Shown here: positions 26,131 to 34,672 of the stretch, piece after piece
Numbering within the stretch: position 1 is the first letter of the stretch
Layout: every line of letters starts with the position of its first letter
Source of the DNA: JAJDXW01 sp965214795
GTDB lineage: Bacteria; Pseudomonadota; Gammaproteobacteria; HK1
Assembly: GCA_965214795.1 (NCBI GenBank)
Contig: OZ243976.1
Coordinates: 3,162,001 to 3,226,000, forward strand
Direction of reading: 5' to 3'
DNA length: 64,000 nucleotides
Notes under the pieces: generated by a model
Database searches by the model: none
Seen by the model: only the letters and a program-made list of their open reading frames with translations
What the model was told of the DNA's origin: nothing
Position numbers and translations under genes: made by a program

Positions 26131-27048
26131 TCAGTCCGGGGCGTAGCCGAGCGTCCGGGCGTTGTAGAACACCCCGCCGTCCTGGGCGACCACGCTGTAC
26201 ATCATGCTCGGCCCCCGGTTGTGGTGGGAATGAAGGGCCGACGGTGGGGTCACCATCACCGCGCGGTCCATCCAGTCCACTTTCCGCCCGTCCACCATCG
26301 AGTAGACGCCCTCGCCCTGCACGCACAGGGTGAGCGCCGCCGCGTTGTGACGGTGCGGGGGCTGGTCGTCCCCGGGCGGGAGGGAGTTGTAGGCGAACGC
26401 GACGGTGGGAGTCGCGAGGTGGTTCGCCTCGAGGTCGGCACGGCTGAACAGGACCGCCTTCCCGGACTGCGTGCCGTCGTCCACCCGCCGGTGGATGAGC
26501 TCCATCTCGGCCTCGATGGCCTCGGCCGGGTAGTGGACCGCCCCGGGCTTGCCGCGGAGCGGGGCCTCTTCCACCCCGAAGTAGGAGAGCACCGGCTCGT
26601 CGGTCACCATCCAGAGAAGGGCGCCACCGCTCCCCGCCCGAACCCGGGTAGGGCCCCCGGCGCCCGGGAGCACGAACACGTCCCCCATCGCCCACGCGAC
26701 GCACTCGTCACCTTTCTCGACCTCGCCGTCCCCGTCCATCACGTAGTACGCCTCGCCCGACGAGGCGAGATCGCAGGCGATCTCGTCCCCCCCGTCGACC
26801 CGCACGTAGCGGGCGAGGAGGTTCGGGACGGTCGCCGGATAGTCGAGCCCCAGCCGATCGGAGAGGTCGAGGGGAATGAGGGCGGTCCCCGTTTCCGCGT
26901 CGAACGCCCGGTCGCGCTCGGCGACGAAGACGTGGCTCGGGACGTCCGGCTGACCCTTCCGGAAGTTGTTGGCCGCGGACCAGTAGAGCGCGCGTTGCGT
27001 GTAGGCGGAGTCGAGGGCGGACGGCACCGGGCGGGCGATGGTGCTCAT
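26131..27048 (-). CDS. Bicupin protein, gentisate 1,2-dioxygenase-like
   Basis: 305 residues from ATG 27048. Two cupin modules are visible. The C-terminal cupin holds PGDDQPPHRHNAAALTLCVQ (metal-binding HRH plus the second motif GEGVYSMVDG) and HSHHNRG later. The N-terminal cupin has ASSGEAYYVMDGDGEV and GDVFVLPG. This pattern resembles gentisate dioxygenase or related ring-cleaving cupins, but the exact substrate is not certain. It is 28 bases downstream of a VOC gene, so both form an operon, perhaps for aromatic acid degradation. Confidence 0.68.
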   Translation of the reverse strand: MSTIARPVPSALDSAYTQRALYWSAANNFRKGQPDVPSHVFVAERDRAFDAETGTALIPLDLSDRLGLDYPATVPNLLARYVRVDGGDEIACDLASSGEAYYVMDGDGEVEKGDECVAWAMGDVFVLPGAGGPTRVRAGSGGALLWMVTDEPVLSYFGVEEAPLRGKPGAVHYPAEAIEAEMELIHRRVDDGTQSGKAVLFSRADLEANHLATPTVAFAYNSLPPGDDQPPHRHNAAALTLCVQGEGVYSMVDGRKVDWMDRAVMVTPPSALHSHHNRGPSMMYSVVAQDGGVFYNARTLGYAPD

Positions 27049-27076
27049 GGCTGCTTCTCCCGGGGGTCGCTTCGGT

Positions 27077-27667
27077 TCATTCGTCCGGGCCCGCGGCGCC
27101 CGGCTTGGATCGTTGCCACTCGTCGAGTGCATCGCGCGCGATGCGGGTTCGGTTCCCCGCCTCGGCGGACGCCGCGTCCGCCTGCCGGGCGGAGAGCTCC
27201 ACGACGTAGCCGTTCGGGTCGCGGAAGTAGATGGACCGGATGAAGCCGTGGTCCGCGATGCCGCGGGTCTCGATTCCGAGTGCCTTTCCCTGCTCGAACC
27301 GGGCCTCGAGCTCGGCCGGCTCCACCTCGAGCGCGATGTGAAGGTCGAAGTCGTGCTGGGCCTTGAACTCGAACGGACGTCCGGGCGCCTCGAAGAACGC
27401 CATGCACGACCCGTCGCCCATCTCGAAGAAGGTATGGAGGACGCTGGTCGATCGGCCCGTCCTGGTCTGCCGGATCTCGAACGCCTCCACGAGCGGGAGC
27501 CCCAGGAAATCCTCGTAGAACCGGCGGGTCTCTTCGGAATCGCGGCACCGGAAGGCCGCGTGATGCAGCCCCTTGACGGCCGGCCGGGACGCGGCGCCGG
27601 GTCCCGCGGCCCCTCCTGCTCCCTGCCCCTGCACGGCGTCTCCCCTCCGGTCGGAACGGACCGACAT
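27077..27667 (-). CDS. VOC family protein (glyoxalase/bleomycin resistance/dioxygenase fold)
   Basis: 196 residues from ATG 27667, preceded by GGGAGGGG. After a Gly/Ala-rich leader of about 30 residues the VOC fold begins: VKGLHHAAFRCRDSEETRRF with EDFLGLPLVE, then FFEMGDGSCMAFFE, and after a linker HDFDLHIALEV and IYFRDPNGYVVELSA. Metal ligands expected from the family are the first His (LHHAAF), Glu near MAFFE, the second His (DLHIAL) and Glu (VVELSA). It precedes the bicupin gene by 28 bases. Substrate unknown. Confidence 0.75.
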   Translation of the reverse strand: MSVRSDRRGDAVQGQGAGGAAGPGAASRPAVKGLHHAAFRCRDSEETRRFYEDFLGLPLVEAFEIRQTRTGRSTSVLHTFFEMGDGSCMAFFEAPGRPFEFKAQHDFDLHIALEVEPAELEARFEQGKALGIETRGIADHGFIRSIYFRDPNGYVVELSARQADAASAEAGNRTRIARDALDEWQRSKPGAAGPDE

Positions 27668-27710
27668 GCTGCGCCCCTCCCGCCCGCATTGCAAGGTCTG
27701 TTCGATGCCG

Positions 27711-27895
27711 GGCCAGGGCTGATTCGTTCATTCAAGGTGGCCAACGAATTCGAAGAGTTGCGTCCACCGACGAGCGGGTGGCCCGAAGCCGGCGACAACT
27801 GAAGAATCAGGCATCGAATCAAGACGATGCACTCATCGGTGGTCATCAAGACAGCCATCGGGAAAGGCCGAGAGCGAATTTGCCCTGGATGCCGG
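27711..27895 (-). repeat. Intergenic repeat family III, copy 2 (about 185 bp)
   Basis: Minus-strand match to 14480-14645. Both ends carry the inverted terminal motif (CCAGGGCAAATTCG on one side, CCAGGGCTGATTCG on the other). It includes about 20 bases absent from copy 1 (GGCTGTCTTGATGACC region). It lies just upstream of the VOC gene, in the same orientation towards its gene as copy 1 has towards thrS. Confidence 0.8.
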
Positions 27896-28337
27896 GCCAT
27901 TCCGGACCGAGAGGGTTGGTCGAGGTGGGCAGTGTACCGTCCGGAACGTATCCGGCGCTGCGCGGGTCCGCGCCCGGCCCGCTCCCCGAGGATCGTTTTG
28001 CCGTGAAAACAGACCCAGGAGGGACGTCTTCGCGACGCCGGACCCTTTCATGCGACGGGGTGGCCGGCCCGTCCATGCGTTTTTTGTCCGGCAACGGGTG
28101 AACCGGACCTGTTCGGCAGGCCATCGGGGAGCGCAATTCGTCGTCCGCGTGCCGGTTCGGGCCTCATGAAGCGGCCCTCGATCGCGCGGCCGGCAGCTCC
28201 GTACCCGCCTCCGACACTCGGTCACGGCAAAAAATGGTCCCGGCCCGCTCCGGTGCCGCCTGCAAGGAGAGCCGCGTTTTCGTACCATGAGCCCTCGCAG
28301 GGCGGCTGCCATTCCGATCCGCATCCGGAGCCGATGG
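27896..28337. other. Gene-free region upstream of the esterase
   Basis: No supported gene. It contains several short GC-rich palindromes and an isolated T-run near 28080 (GCGTTTTTTG). An alternative start for the esterase at ATG 28287 lies inside it but would add an Arg-rich leader with no homology. Confidence 0.4.
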
Positions 28338-29297
28338 ATGATCCCGACCGACGTGCACCCCGAGATCCAGGCCTTCCTCCAGCAGGTGGCGGAGGCCGGA
28401 CTGCCGTCCATCCAGGAGCTCTCGCCCGAGGCGGCGCGCGAGCAGTTCGAGGAGGGGATGCGAGCGCGCCTCAAGGTATTCCCGGCGCCGCCCGTCGCCG
28501 CGGTCGACGATCGGAAGATCCCCGGCCCGGCCGGTCCGATACCGATTCGTGTCTACCACGACTCGGACGCGGTGGGCGGGGCTCGGCCCGTGCTCGCCTG
28601 GTTTCACGGCGGCGGCCACGTGATCGGCAGTCTCGATACCCATGACGCGATCGCGCGCAACCTCTGCCGGGAAGCCGGATGCCTGGTGGTCTCGGTCGAC
28701 TATCGCATGGGGCCCGAGCACCCCTTCCCGGCCGCCGTCGAGGACTGCGTCGCGGCCGTACGGTGGCTCGCGGAGCATGGCGGCGAGATCGGGGCGGACC
28801 GCGAGCGCATCGCGATCGGCGGCGATTCCGCGGGCGGGAACCTTGCCGCGGTGGCGGCCCTCCTCGCCCGTGATGAGGGAGGCCCCGCGCTTCGCCACCA
28901 GCTCCTCGTCTACCCGGTGACCGACTACCGCTGCCGCGGGGTGTCGTACGAGCGGTACGCCCGTGGCTACGGGACGCTGGAGGCGGAATCGATGCTCTGG
29001 TTCCGGCGCCACTACCTGGGAGGGCCGGATCGTGCGGGCGACTGGCGGGCGTCCCCGCTCCTCGCGGCCGACCACTCCGGCCTCCCCCCCGCCCTCGTCA
29101 TCACCGCTGGATGCGACGTGCTCCGCGACGAGGGCGTCGCCTACGCGGAACGTCTTGCCGAATCCGGCACGCCGTGCGAGCACGCTCCGTTCGCGGGCAT
29201 GATCCACGGGTTCTTCGGCCTCCTCGGGGTCGCCGGGGCGGCCGGGGAGGCCCATACGAGGGCCGCCCGCGCCCTCCGGGACGCGTTCGCGGCCTGA
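28338..29297 (+). CDS. Alpha/beta hydrolase, hormone-sensitive-lipase-type esterase
   Basis: 319 residues from ATG 28338 (MIPTDVHPEIQAFLQQ). It hydrolyses short-chain esters by family. The oxyanion-hole motif WFHGGGHVIGS is near residue 95, and the nucleophile elbow GDSAGGN near 170. The acid is in ITAGCDVLRDEG and the catalytic His in GMIHGFFGL near the C-terminus. This complete triad and the HGGG motif define the HSL group. The thioesterase gene follows on the same strand. Confidence 0.92.
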   Translation: MIPTDVHPEIQAFLQQVAEAGLPSIQELSPEAAREQFEEGMRARLKVFPAPPVAAVDDRKIPGPAGPIPIRVYHDSDAVGGARPVLAWFHGGGHVIGSLDTHDAIARNLCREAGCLVVSVDYRMGPEHPFPAAVEDCVAAVRWLAEHGGEIGADRERIAIGGDSAGGNLAAVAALLARDEGGPALRHQLLVYPVTDYRCRGVSYERYARGYGTLEAESMLWFRRHYLGGPDRAGDWRASPLLAADHSGLPPALVITAGCDVLRDEGVAYAERLAESGTPCEHAPFAGMIHGFFGLLGVAGAAGEAHTRAARALRDAFAA

Positions 29298-29448
29298 GGG
29301 CGGACGGAAGCCCGGCACGAACCGCGGGAGGGGTCACGACATGGCGGCGGCCGAAGAACGCCGGCCCGGGGAGCGAAGCGACGCCGCGGCCGGAGTGGTT
29401 CCTCCGGTCGCGCGGCCTGCCGCGACAACCCGGAGAGGTTTCGTAAGG

Positions 29449-30351
29449 ATGAGCAAGACCGACTGGACCGAGACCTATCGTGGAATGGTAAAGGCATGGG
29501 AGTGCGATGCTTTCGAGCACTTCACCGTCGCCTTTTACTACGAGCGCATCGTCGACGCCGTGCTCAACTTGCTCGACGAAGTCGAAGCGGGGCCCGGCCA
29601 CGTCCTCGAGAGCCGGCGCGGGCTCGCCCCGGCGGCGACGGTCGCCCGCTTCGAGGCGGAGCTTCTCGAAGGCGACCTCCACCACGTCGCGAGCGGGTTC
29701 GTCGGATGCGAGGGCGAGGTCGTGCGCACCGGCCACAAGCTCTTCAACTCGGCCGACGGCCGCCTGGCGGCCGCCTTCACCCTCGCGCACCGCTATCTGG
29801 ACCTGGACTCGCGCGACCCGGCCCCGCTGCCCGATTCCCTTCGCCATGCCGTCGAGTCGCGGCTCGTCGAATGGAATCGGCCGCCCGACGAACCGCGCTC
29901 CGAGCCACGGGACGAGTCGTCCTTCCTCGATTCCGGCCGCGACACCGTCAAACCGTGGGAAGTCGACCTGCTCGGACACTTGAGCCTGCCCTTCTACCTG
30001 CACCGCTTCTCGGATGCCAACATGCACGTGGTCGCCCGGTTCGGGATGACCCCCGCCTACCTCCGCGAGAATCGAATCGGTTTCTCGACGTTCGAGTTCC
30101 AGGGCCGTTTCCCGGGCGAGGTCCGGGTCGGAGACCGGATCCTGATCCGTTCCGGCCTCATGCACGTCGGGGGCTCGTCGATGCGGATCCTCCACCGGAT
30201 GTACAACGCGCGAACGCGCGGTCTCACCGCGGAGTTCAGCCAGTACGGGGTGCACCTCGATCTCGACGCGAGGCGTCCCTCCCGGCTTCCGGACGAGATG
30301 CGGGCGCGCGCCGCGGAGCTCGTGTGCGCGACCGGGGAGCCGGGACGGTGA
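29449..30351 (+). CDS. Double hotdog acyl-CoA thioesterase-like protein
   Basis: 300 residues from ATG 29449 (MSKTDWTETYRGMVKAWECD), preceded by AAGGA. Two hotdog domains: one near residues 5-130 with AWECDAFEHFTVAFYYERI, and one near 165-290 with PWEVDLLGHLSLPFYLHRFS. The D-x-x-G/E-H-pattern is the 4HBT active site of YbgC/FcbC-type thioesterases. The tandem form is less common than the single-domain protein. It overlaps the MBL hydrolase by GTGA and follows the esterase, suggesting an acyl-CoA or thioester degradation unit. Confidence 0.78.
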   Translation: MSKTDWTETYRGMVKAWECDAFEHFTVAFYYERIVDAVLNLLDEVEAGPGHVLESRRGLAPAATVARFEAELLEGDLHHVASGFVGCEGEVVRTGHKLFNSADGRLAAAFTLAHRYLDLDSRDPAPLPDSLRHAVESRLVEWNRPPDEPRSEPRDESSFLDSGRDTVKPWEVDLLGHLSLPFYLHRFSDANMHVVARFGMTPAYLRENRIGFSTFEFQGRFPGEVRVGDRILIRSGLMHVGGSSMRILHRMYNARTRGLTAEFSQYGVHLDLDARRPSRLPDEMRARAAELVCATGEPGR

Positions 30352-31046
30352 GCGGCGACGGCTCGCCGCTCTTCATCGAGCAGATCGAGATCGGCCCGAT
30401 GAAGAACTTTGCCTATCTCGTCGGGTCGCGGACCACCCGCGAGGTGGCGCTCGTCGACCCCGCCTGGGACATCGACGGGTTGCTCCGGCACGTGGAGGCC
30501 CAGGACCTCCGGCCGGTCGCCGCGCTCGTCACCCACTACCACCCGGACCACTGCGGGGGCGGAATGCGAGGCCACCACATCGAGGGGGTGGCAGAACTCC
30601 TCGCGAAGCACGGACTCAAGGTCTACGTGCACCGGGAGGAGGCGGACGGGCTTCGCAAGGTGACCGGCCTCGAGGAAAGCGACCTCGTCCGGGTGGGCTC
30701 CGGAGACCGGATGGCGGTGGGGGAGATCGACATCGAGTTCCTGCACACGCCGGGGCATACCCCGGGTTCGCAGTGCTTCCGGATCCGCAACACCCTCGTC
30801 TCCGGCGACACCCTGTTCATCCAGGGCTGCGGCCGGGTGGACCTTCCCGGCTCCGACCCCGACCGCATGTACGACAGCCTCAAGCGCCTGGCGTCCCTGC
30901 CGGACGAGACCGTCCTGCTCCCCGGGCACAACTACTCCGAGGTGCCGCGCGCCACCATGGGCGAGACGAAGAAGGGAAACTTCTACCTGCGGGTCCCGGA
31001 CCTCGAGAGCTGGCGCCGTTTCATGGGGACCTCCCCCGCCGGTTGA
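30348..31046 (+). CDS. MBL-fold metallo-hydrolase (glyoxalase II-like)
   Basis: 232 residues; GTG 30348 overlaps the upstream stop. The N-terminal strand is MKNFAYLVGS. Metal motif THYHPDHCGG (about 65-72) holds the HxHxDH site; further ligands are His in HTPGHTPGS, Asp in VSGDTLF and His in LPGHNYSEV. It lacks the extra C-terminal domain of true glyoxalase II. Substrate unknown; the operon position after a thioesterase suggests a thioester or lactone. Confidence 0.85.
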   Translation: MSGDGSPLFIEQIEIGPMKNFAYLVGSRTTREVALVDPAWDIDGLLRHVEAQDLRPVAALVTHYHPDHCGGGMRGHHIEGVAELLAKHGLKVYVHREEADGLRKVTGLEESDLVRVGSGDRMAVGEIDIEFLHTPGHTPGSQCFRIRNTLVSGDTLFIQGCGRVDLPGSDPDRMYDSLKRLASLPDETVLLPGHNYSEVPRATMGETKKGNFYLRVPDLESWRRFMGTSPAG

Positions 31047-31077
31047 ATTCTCGCACCGCCCCTGGAGGCCAGGAACG

Positions 31078-31731
31078 ATGCAAACTCCGATCGTCGTCAT
31101 CAATCCCAACTCGACGCAGGTCGTCACCGACGGAATGAGCGAGGCGGTGGAGTCGCTGCGCCGGCCGGGCGGCCCGGCCATCGAATGCGTGACCATGGAG
31201 GGCGGGCCGCCGGGGGTGGAGACCCAGATGGACGCGGAAAGCGTGGTTCTGCCAATTTGCGACTATGTGCGCGGCCGCAACGACGATGCGAGCGCGTTCG
31301 TCATCGGCTGCTACAGCGACCCCGGCCTCCATGCCGCCCGCGAGGTCGCGCGCGCGCCGGTGTTCGGGATCGCGGAGAGCGCGATGGCGACCGCCATCAC
31401 CCGGGGTGACCGCTTCGGGGTGATCTCCATCCTCGCCGGCTCGGTCCCGCGGCACCTCCGCCAAGTGCGGGCGATGGGCCTCGAGAGGCGTTTCGCCGGC
31501 GATCTGCCGGTCGGGCTCGGGGTGACCGAGCTCGGCGGCGAAGACGAGGTCTACGAGCGCATGGAGGAAACCGGGCGCCGCCTCCGGGACGAGTGCGGGG
31601 CGGACGTGGTGATCCTCGGCTGCACCGGCATGGCGCGGTTCCGGCGGCCCCTCGAGTCCTCGCTGGCGCTTCCGGTCATCGAACCGACCCGCGCCGCCGT
31701 CGCCCTCGCGCTCGGGGTGGTGACCGGCTGA
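31078..31731 (+). CDS. Aspartate/glutamate/hydantoin racemase family protein
   Basis: 217 residues. PF01177-type racemase: two catalytic Cys face the substrate, here Cys in FVIGCYSDPGL (about 80) and Cys in VVILGCTGMARF (about 183). The N-terminus PIVVINPNSTQVVTDGM matches hydantoin racemases, which begin with this INPNST motif. It lies just before a convergent carbamoylase and hydantoinase pair, so hydantoin racemase is the best inference. Racemisation of allantoin or Asp is possible. Confidence 0.8.
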   Translation: MQTPIVVINPNSTQVVTDGMSEAVESLRRPGGPAIECVTMEGGPPGVETQMDAESVVLPICDYVRGRNDDASAFVIGCYSDPGLHAAREVARAPVFGIAESAMATAITRGDRFGVISILAGSVPRHLRQVRAMGLERRFAGDLPVGLGVTELGGEDEVYERMEETGRRLRDECGADVVILGCTGMARFRRPLESSLALPVIEPTRAAVALALGVVTG

Positions 31732-31896
31732 TCCGAGGCCGGGTTCCCGGAGCTCCGCGCGACCCCCGCAGGAGAAGATCGGACCTGATTACGTACGAAG
31801 CTCGGGTTGCGTCTCCCGGACCGGGCAGACCGGGCAGACACCGGGCAATCCGGGGTCCGGTCGCCCGCGACGACTTTCCGGCTGGGGTGGCCGCCG

Positions 31897-31943
31897 TTCA
31901 TGTTCAAAGTCCAGCGAAGATATGTGAGGCACGGGCAGGGCTA
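31897..31943 (+). repeat. Solo end of repeat family II
   Basis: 47 bases matching the right end of the full copies: CATGTTCAAAGTCCAGC and then GGCACGGGCAGGGCTAG. The remaining 200 bases and the other terminus are absent. The terminal CTA is the stop codon of the carbamoylase gene on the minus strand. Confidence 0.75.
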
Positions 31944-32876
31944 GACCTCGATCCGAACCCCGGTCTGCTCGACGATGCGGCCGTAGTGCTCGGGACGGCG
32001 GTGCCGGTCGAAGTTGAACACCGTGTTCTTGACGTAGTCCCCGAGGGCAAGGTCGCAGTCGAAAGCGACGACCTCGTCGTCCAGGGTGAGGGCGCGGGCG
32101 ACGATCTCCCCGGTGGGGGCCACGATGGACGAGCCGGCGATGAGCTCGTGCCCGTCCTCGGCTCCGCCCTTCGCGACCCCCACGACCCACGTTCCGTTCT
32201 GGTAGGCCCCCGCCTGGAGCGAGAGATCGTTGTGCAGGGTGCGGAGGTGCGGCGCCTCCGGGTGGTAGATGTTGAAGGTCGGGGTGTTGTAGCCGATGAG
32301 CACCAGCTCGACCCCCTGCAGCCCCAGCACCCGGAACGTCTCCGGCCAGCGGCGATCGTTGCAGATCGCCATCCCCACGATCCCGTCGAACGCCCGCCAC
32401 ACCGGAAACCCGAGGTTCCCGACCTCGAAGTAGCGCTTCTCGAGGTGCTGGAAGGGGATGTTCGGCCGGTGATCGGCGTGCCCCGGCAGGTGGATCTTCC
32501 GGTATTTCCCGACGATCGCGCCGTCCGGCCCGACGAGGACGGCGGTGTTGAAGCGGCGCGTTCTCCCCCCCTCCTCCACGAGCTCGGCGTAGCCGAGGTG
32601 GAACCCGATCCCGAGACGCTTCGCCTCCTCGAAGAGCGGTCGGGTCGCCTCGCCCGGCATCTCGCGCTCGAAGAACCGATCCGCTTCGGCGAGGTCGTCG
32701 TACCAGTAACGGGGAAAGAAGGTGGTGAGGGCAAGCTCCGGGTACACGACCAGCCGGCACCCGCCGGCCGCTGCTTCGCGCATGAGTTCGACGAGCCGCG
32801 CCACCACCTGCTCGCGGGTGTCCGCGAGGTGAATCGGCCCGAGCTGGGCCGCCGCCACCTTGAGCTTTCGCGCCAT
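31941..32876 (-). CDS. Nitrilase-superfamily N-carbamoyl-D-amino acid hydrolase
   Basis: 311 residues from ATG 32876 (MARKLKVAAAQLGPIH). It cleaves N-carbamoyl amino acids to amino acid, CO2 and ammonia. The nitrilase triad is complete: Glu in VVYPELAL (about 46), Lys in GKYRKIHLPG (about 126) and Cys in MAICNDRRWPE (about 171). The CNDRRWPE wording is typical of D-carbamoylases. The dihydropyrimidinase/hydantoinase gene lies 39 bases upstream, so the two act in sequence. The stop is the terminal TAG of a family II repeat end. Confidence 0.88.
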   Translation of the reverse strand: MARKLKVAAAQLGPIHLADTREQVVARLVELMREAAAGGCRLVVYPELALTTFFPRYWYDDLAEADRFFEREMPGEATRPLFEEAKRLGIGFHLGYAELVEEGGRTRRFNTAVLVGPDGAIVGKYRKIHLPGHADHRPNIPFQHLEKRYFEVGNLGFPVWRAFDGIVGMAICNDRRWPETFRVLGLQGVELVLIGYNTPTFNIYHPEAPHLRTLHNDLSLQAGAYQNGTWVVGVAKGGAEDGHELIAGSSIVAPTGEIVARALTLDDEVVAFDCDLALGDYVKNTVFNFDRHRRPEHYGRIVEQTGVRIEV

Positions 32877-32915
32877 TGTCTCCACCTCCGTCCCCCCCTT
32901 CCTTTCGCCGCCGGT

Positions 32916-34406
32916 TCAGGGCGACTCGCGATCGGGCCGCAAGCGGGCGCCGAAGTTCCGCCCCGGGTCCATCTCGCGCACCGTCCGGCCGAGGGGCTCG
33001 GCGAGGCGCGGAAGCGCGCAGGGCAGGAACTCCCCGCTTCCGCGTTCGACCTTGAGCTCTCCGTCTTCCACCACGACCCGCCCGCGGCTCGTGACGAAGA
33101 CAGGCCATCCTTTCACCGTCCGGCCTTCGTAGGGCGTGTAGTCCATGTTGTCGTGGAGCATGTCGATCGAGATGGTGACCTCGAGATCCGGATCCCAGAG
33201 CGCGAGGTCCGCGTCCGCCCCGACCTTGATGCTCCCCTTGCGGTCCTCGAGGCCGTAGAGGCGCGCCGCATTCGTCGACGAAAGCTCGACGAAGCGCTGG
33301 AGGTCGATCCGCCCCGTCCCCACCCCCTCGCTGAAGAGGAGCGGCAGGCGGACCTCGATGCCCGGGATCCCGTTCGCGACGTGCTTGAAGTCCGGGTCGT
33401 TGCCGGCCGCGAGCTTGCCCGACGAGTCGAAGCGGTAGGGGGCGTGGTCCGAGGAGACGACCTGGAACGTGTCGTTCACGACCCCGCGCCACATTGCCTC
33501 GTGGTCCGCCTCGTCCCGGGGCGGCGGGCTGCAGCAGAACTTGGTCCCCTCCGCCCCCGGGAGGTCGAGGTCGTCGGCGGTGAGGAAGAAGTACTGCGGA
33601 CAGGTCTCCCCGTATACCCGCAGCCCCCGGTCGCGTGCGTCGCGGATCGCCGCCGCAGCCTGCTCGGTCGATACGTGCACTACCAGGATGGGGACGTCCA
33701 TCAGCTCCGAGAGGGCGATGACCCGCCCCGTCGCCTCGCCCTCGGCGAGTGCGGCATGCGAGATCGCGTGGAACTTCGCCTGGTAATTGCCCCCCTCGAG
33801 CAGCCGGTCGGTGAGCCACCGGATCATCTCGTAGTTCTCCGCGTGCACCATCACCATCGCGCCCTCCCGGCGGGCGACCGAGAGCACGTTGAGAAGCGAG
33901 TAGTCGTCGAGGCGAAGGAGCTCGTAGGTCATGTAGACCTTGAAGGAGGTGTATCCGTCCCGGATGAGGCCGGGCAGCTCCTGCCCGAGCACCTGGGGGC
34001 TGGCCTCGGAGATGATGAGATGGAAGGCGTAGTCGATGACCGCCTTGGGTCCGGCGCGGGCGTGGTAATCCTCCACGACCTCGCGGATCGACTGCCCCCG
34101 GTGCTGGGCCGCAAACGGGATGACCGTCGTGGTCCCCCCGAACGCGGCGGAGACGGTGGCGCTCCAGAAGTCGTCCGCGGTCATGAACCCGGAGGCGGAG
34201 AGCTGCTCGATGTGGCAGTGGCTGTCGATTCCGCCCGGCAGCACGAGCTTGCCGGCCGCGTCGACGATCCGCCCGCCGTCGCCGACCGCTCCGGCGAGAT
34301 TCTCGCCGAGGGCGGCGATCCGGCCGCCGCGGATCCCCACGTCGCAGCGCGACACGTCCGCCGCCGTCACCACCGTCCCGCCCCGGATCACCATGTCGTA
34401 GGTCAT
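32916..34406 (-). CDS. hydA: Dihydropyrimidinase / D-hydantoinase
   Basis: 496 residues from ATG 34406 (MTYDMVIRGGTVVTAADV). A cyclic amidohydrolase opening dihydropyrimidine or 5-substituted hydantoin rings. The metal motif GGIDSHCHIEQ (about 60) gives HxH; the carboxylated Lys is in TSFKVYMTYE (about 155); His in MVHAEN and VVHVST, and Asp in VVSSDHAPY complete the site. Length is normal for the family (460-500). Its partner carbamoylase is downstream, the racemase opposite. A D-amino acid product is inferred from the neighbour. Confidence 0.9.
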   Translation of the reverse strand: MTYDMVIRGGTVVTAADVSRCDVGIRGGRIAALGENLAGAVGDGGRIVDAAGKLVLPGGIDSHCHIEQLSASGFMTADDFWSATVSAAFGGTTTVIPFAAQHRGQSIREVVEDYHARAGPKAVIDYAFHLIISEASPQVLGQELPGLIRDGYTSFKVYMTYELLRLDDYSLLNVLSVARREGAMVMVHAENYEMIRWLTDRLLEGGNYQAKFHAISHAALAEGEATGRVIALSELMDVPILVVHVSTEQAAAAIRDARDRGLRVYGETCPQYFFLTADDLDLPGAEGTKFCCSPPPRDEADHEAMWRGVVNDTFQVVSSDHAPYRFDSSGKLAAGNDPDFKHVANGIPGIEVRLPLLFSEGVGTGRIDLQRFVELSSTNAARLYGLEDRKGSIKVGADADLALWDPDLEVTISIDMLHDNMDYTPYEGRTVKGWPVFVTSRGRVVVEDGELKVERGSGEFLPCALPRLAEPLGRTVREMDPGRNFGARLRPDRESP

Positions 34407-34672
34407 CGTCTTCTCCTCCGGTCCGCCGCCCCGGACATTCTCGCTCCCGATTGCCCGCCGCGGCCATCCGGCCGGCAACCCGATTGCCCCCCTTCCGGAC
34501 GAGGGATGCCGGAGGCTCCGCCACCCCTTGATCCGTTCCCGGGCGGGCAACCGGCCGGCGCGCCCCCTCCTCTTCGGACGAAGCCTTCCACCCCCGGCGC
34601 CCTCTTCGGACCCGGAACGGAACGGATCGGCTCGCCCGTCCCGGCCCGCCCCGATCCGTCCCGGCCCTGGCC

